NCBI GenBank assembly: GCA_021819635.1
Contig: JAKAQQ010000060.1
Location: 1 to 6,052 of the forward strand
DNA: 6,052 bases
DNA from: Pseudomonadota bacterium
GTDB taxonomy: Bacteria > Pseudomonadota > Gammaproteobacteria > JAKAQQ01
Direction: 5' to 3'
Shown: positions 5,791-6,052 of the stretch, in pieces
Numbering within the stretch: position 1 is the first letter of the stretch
How the letters are laid out: each line of letters starts with the position of its first letter
Notes under the pieces: model-generated
Databases searched by the model: none
Seen by the model: only the letters and a program-made list of their open reading frames with translations
Told to the model about the DNA's origin: nothing
Made by a program: the position numbers and the translations under genes

Positions 5791-5851
5791 GACGGTGTTC
5801 GAGGAGGACGAAGAGGTCGTCCGTATCCTACGGCCTCCCTCCTGCCCGGTT
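5791..5851. other. Unassigned stretch upstream of the arsC relic
   Basis: I see no gene or regulatory site. The minus strand upstream of the arsC relic's P-loop lacks a start codon with a ribosome site; the relic's original N-terminus would have lain at the right end of the preceding entry. Confidence 0.3.
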
Positions 5852-5883
5852 CTCTCCCGGACTCCTCACGGGGTCCGGGAGAG
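5852..5883 (+). terminator. Long perfect hairpin (14-pair stem), possible terminator
   Basis: CTCTCCCGGAC (5852-5862) and GTCCGGGAGAG (5873-5883) form an 11-bp perfect stem, extended inward by three more pairs (one G-T) to a TCAC tetraloop at 5866-5869. On the plus strand TT follows immediately and TTTT about 11 nt later, so it could be a weak intrinsic terminator for rightward transcription. It could also be a boundary element, as it sits just before the drop in GC at about 5890. Confidence 0.5.
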
Positions 5884-5889
5884 TTCCGA

Positions 5890-6052
5890 AGCCGTTTTCT
5901 CGTGATTTACAGCGGTATCAAGTGACCGATTTTCTTCATGCCACGGGACGGAAATCTCGTCACGCCGATCTTAATGTCGTTTTTGCTCGGGGGCACTTTG
6001 CCCATGGCCACGTGGATTTTGCTCGGGCTGAATGTGTAGAGGTCACCGGTCC
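5890..6052. mobile_element. AT-richer right-edge segment with short repeats; possible mobile-element end
   Basis: From about 5890 GC content drops clearly relative to everything to the left, and no open frame of note is present. TTTTGCTCGGG occurs twice as a direct repeat (5981-5991 and 6017-6027, 36 bp apart). Related T-rich copies lie at 5928-5934 (GATTTTC) and 5996-6001 (CTTTGC). Spaced repeats with a TTTTGC core, without coding sequence, resemble transposase-binding ends of IS21-family elements, with istA expected further right. No transposase is visible in the window, so the assignment is only a suggestion; a promoter region of a transferred gene is the alternative. Confidence 0.3.

Noticed and set aside
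5149..5890. A large structured non-coding RNA (tmRNA, RNase P RNA or similar) next to the tRNA genes
   Set aside because: None of the conserved sequence blocks of these RNAs is present, and much of the stretch is explained as decayed arsC coding sequence.
5276..5905. A 209-codon plus-strand open frame in the region after the tRNA genes
   Set aside because: It has no ribosome binding site or family signature and runs antisense to the arsC relic, whose motifs explain the stretch better.

Overview
The window is GC-rich DNA, very probably from a high-GC gammaproteobacterium. That guess rests on a HemN that follows the Escherichia coli protein along its whole length, a beta-class glutathione S-transferase close to E. 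coli GstA, and CCA-encoding tRNA-Gly(GCC) and tRNA-Cys(GCA) genes in tandem. No rRNA, CRISPR array or intact mobile element is visible. The genus cannot be read from the sequence.

Layout, left to right. (1) Positions 1-227, minus strand: the start of a secreted or outer-membrane protein gene that runs off the left edge, with a good ribosome binding site. (2) 228-514, minus: its roughly 290-nt leader, driven by a near-consensus sigma-70 promoter (521-549) and containing consecutive hairpins. (3) 645-2630, minus: an exported S9 (prolyl oligopeptidase)-like protein with the right fold motifs, in which the catalytic Ser, Asp and His all appear to be replaced. (4) 2810-4204, plus: hemN, divergent from the S9-like gene across about 180 bp. 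(5) 4275-4892, plus: a beta-class GST, with hairpin terminators on both sides. (6) 4950-5148, plus: tRNA-Gly(GCC) and tRNA-Cys(GCA) behind a TATAAA -10 box. (7) 5149-6052: no intact gene. It holds a decayed, multiply frameshifted arsenate reductase (arsC, LMW-phosphatase type) on the minus strand at about 5405-5790, a strong 14-bp hairpin at 5852-5883, and, from about 5890, a clearly more AT-rich segment with short repeats that may be the end of a mobile element.

The genes are mostly independent units: haem synthesis under low oxygen (hemN), glutathione-dependent chemistry (GST), envelope proteins (OMP and S9-like), then a tRNA operon followed by decayed accessory DNA. The points most worth a second look are the triad-less S9 protein, the long structured leader in front of the left-edge gene, and the arsC relic next to a composition boundary downstream of the tRNA genes.
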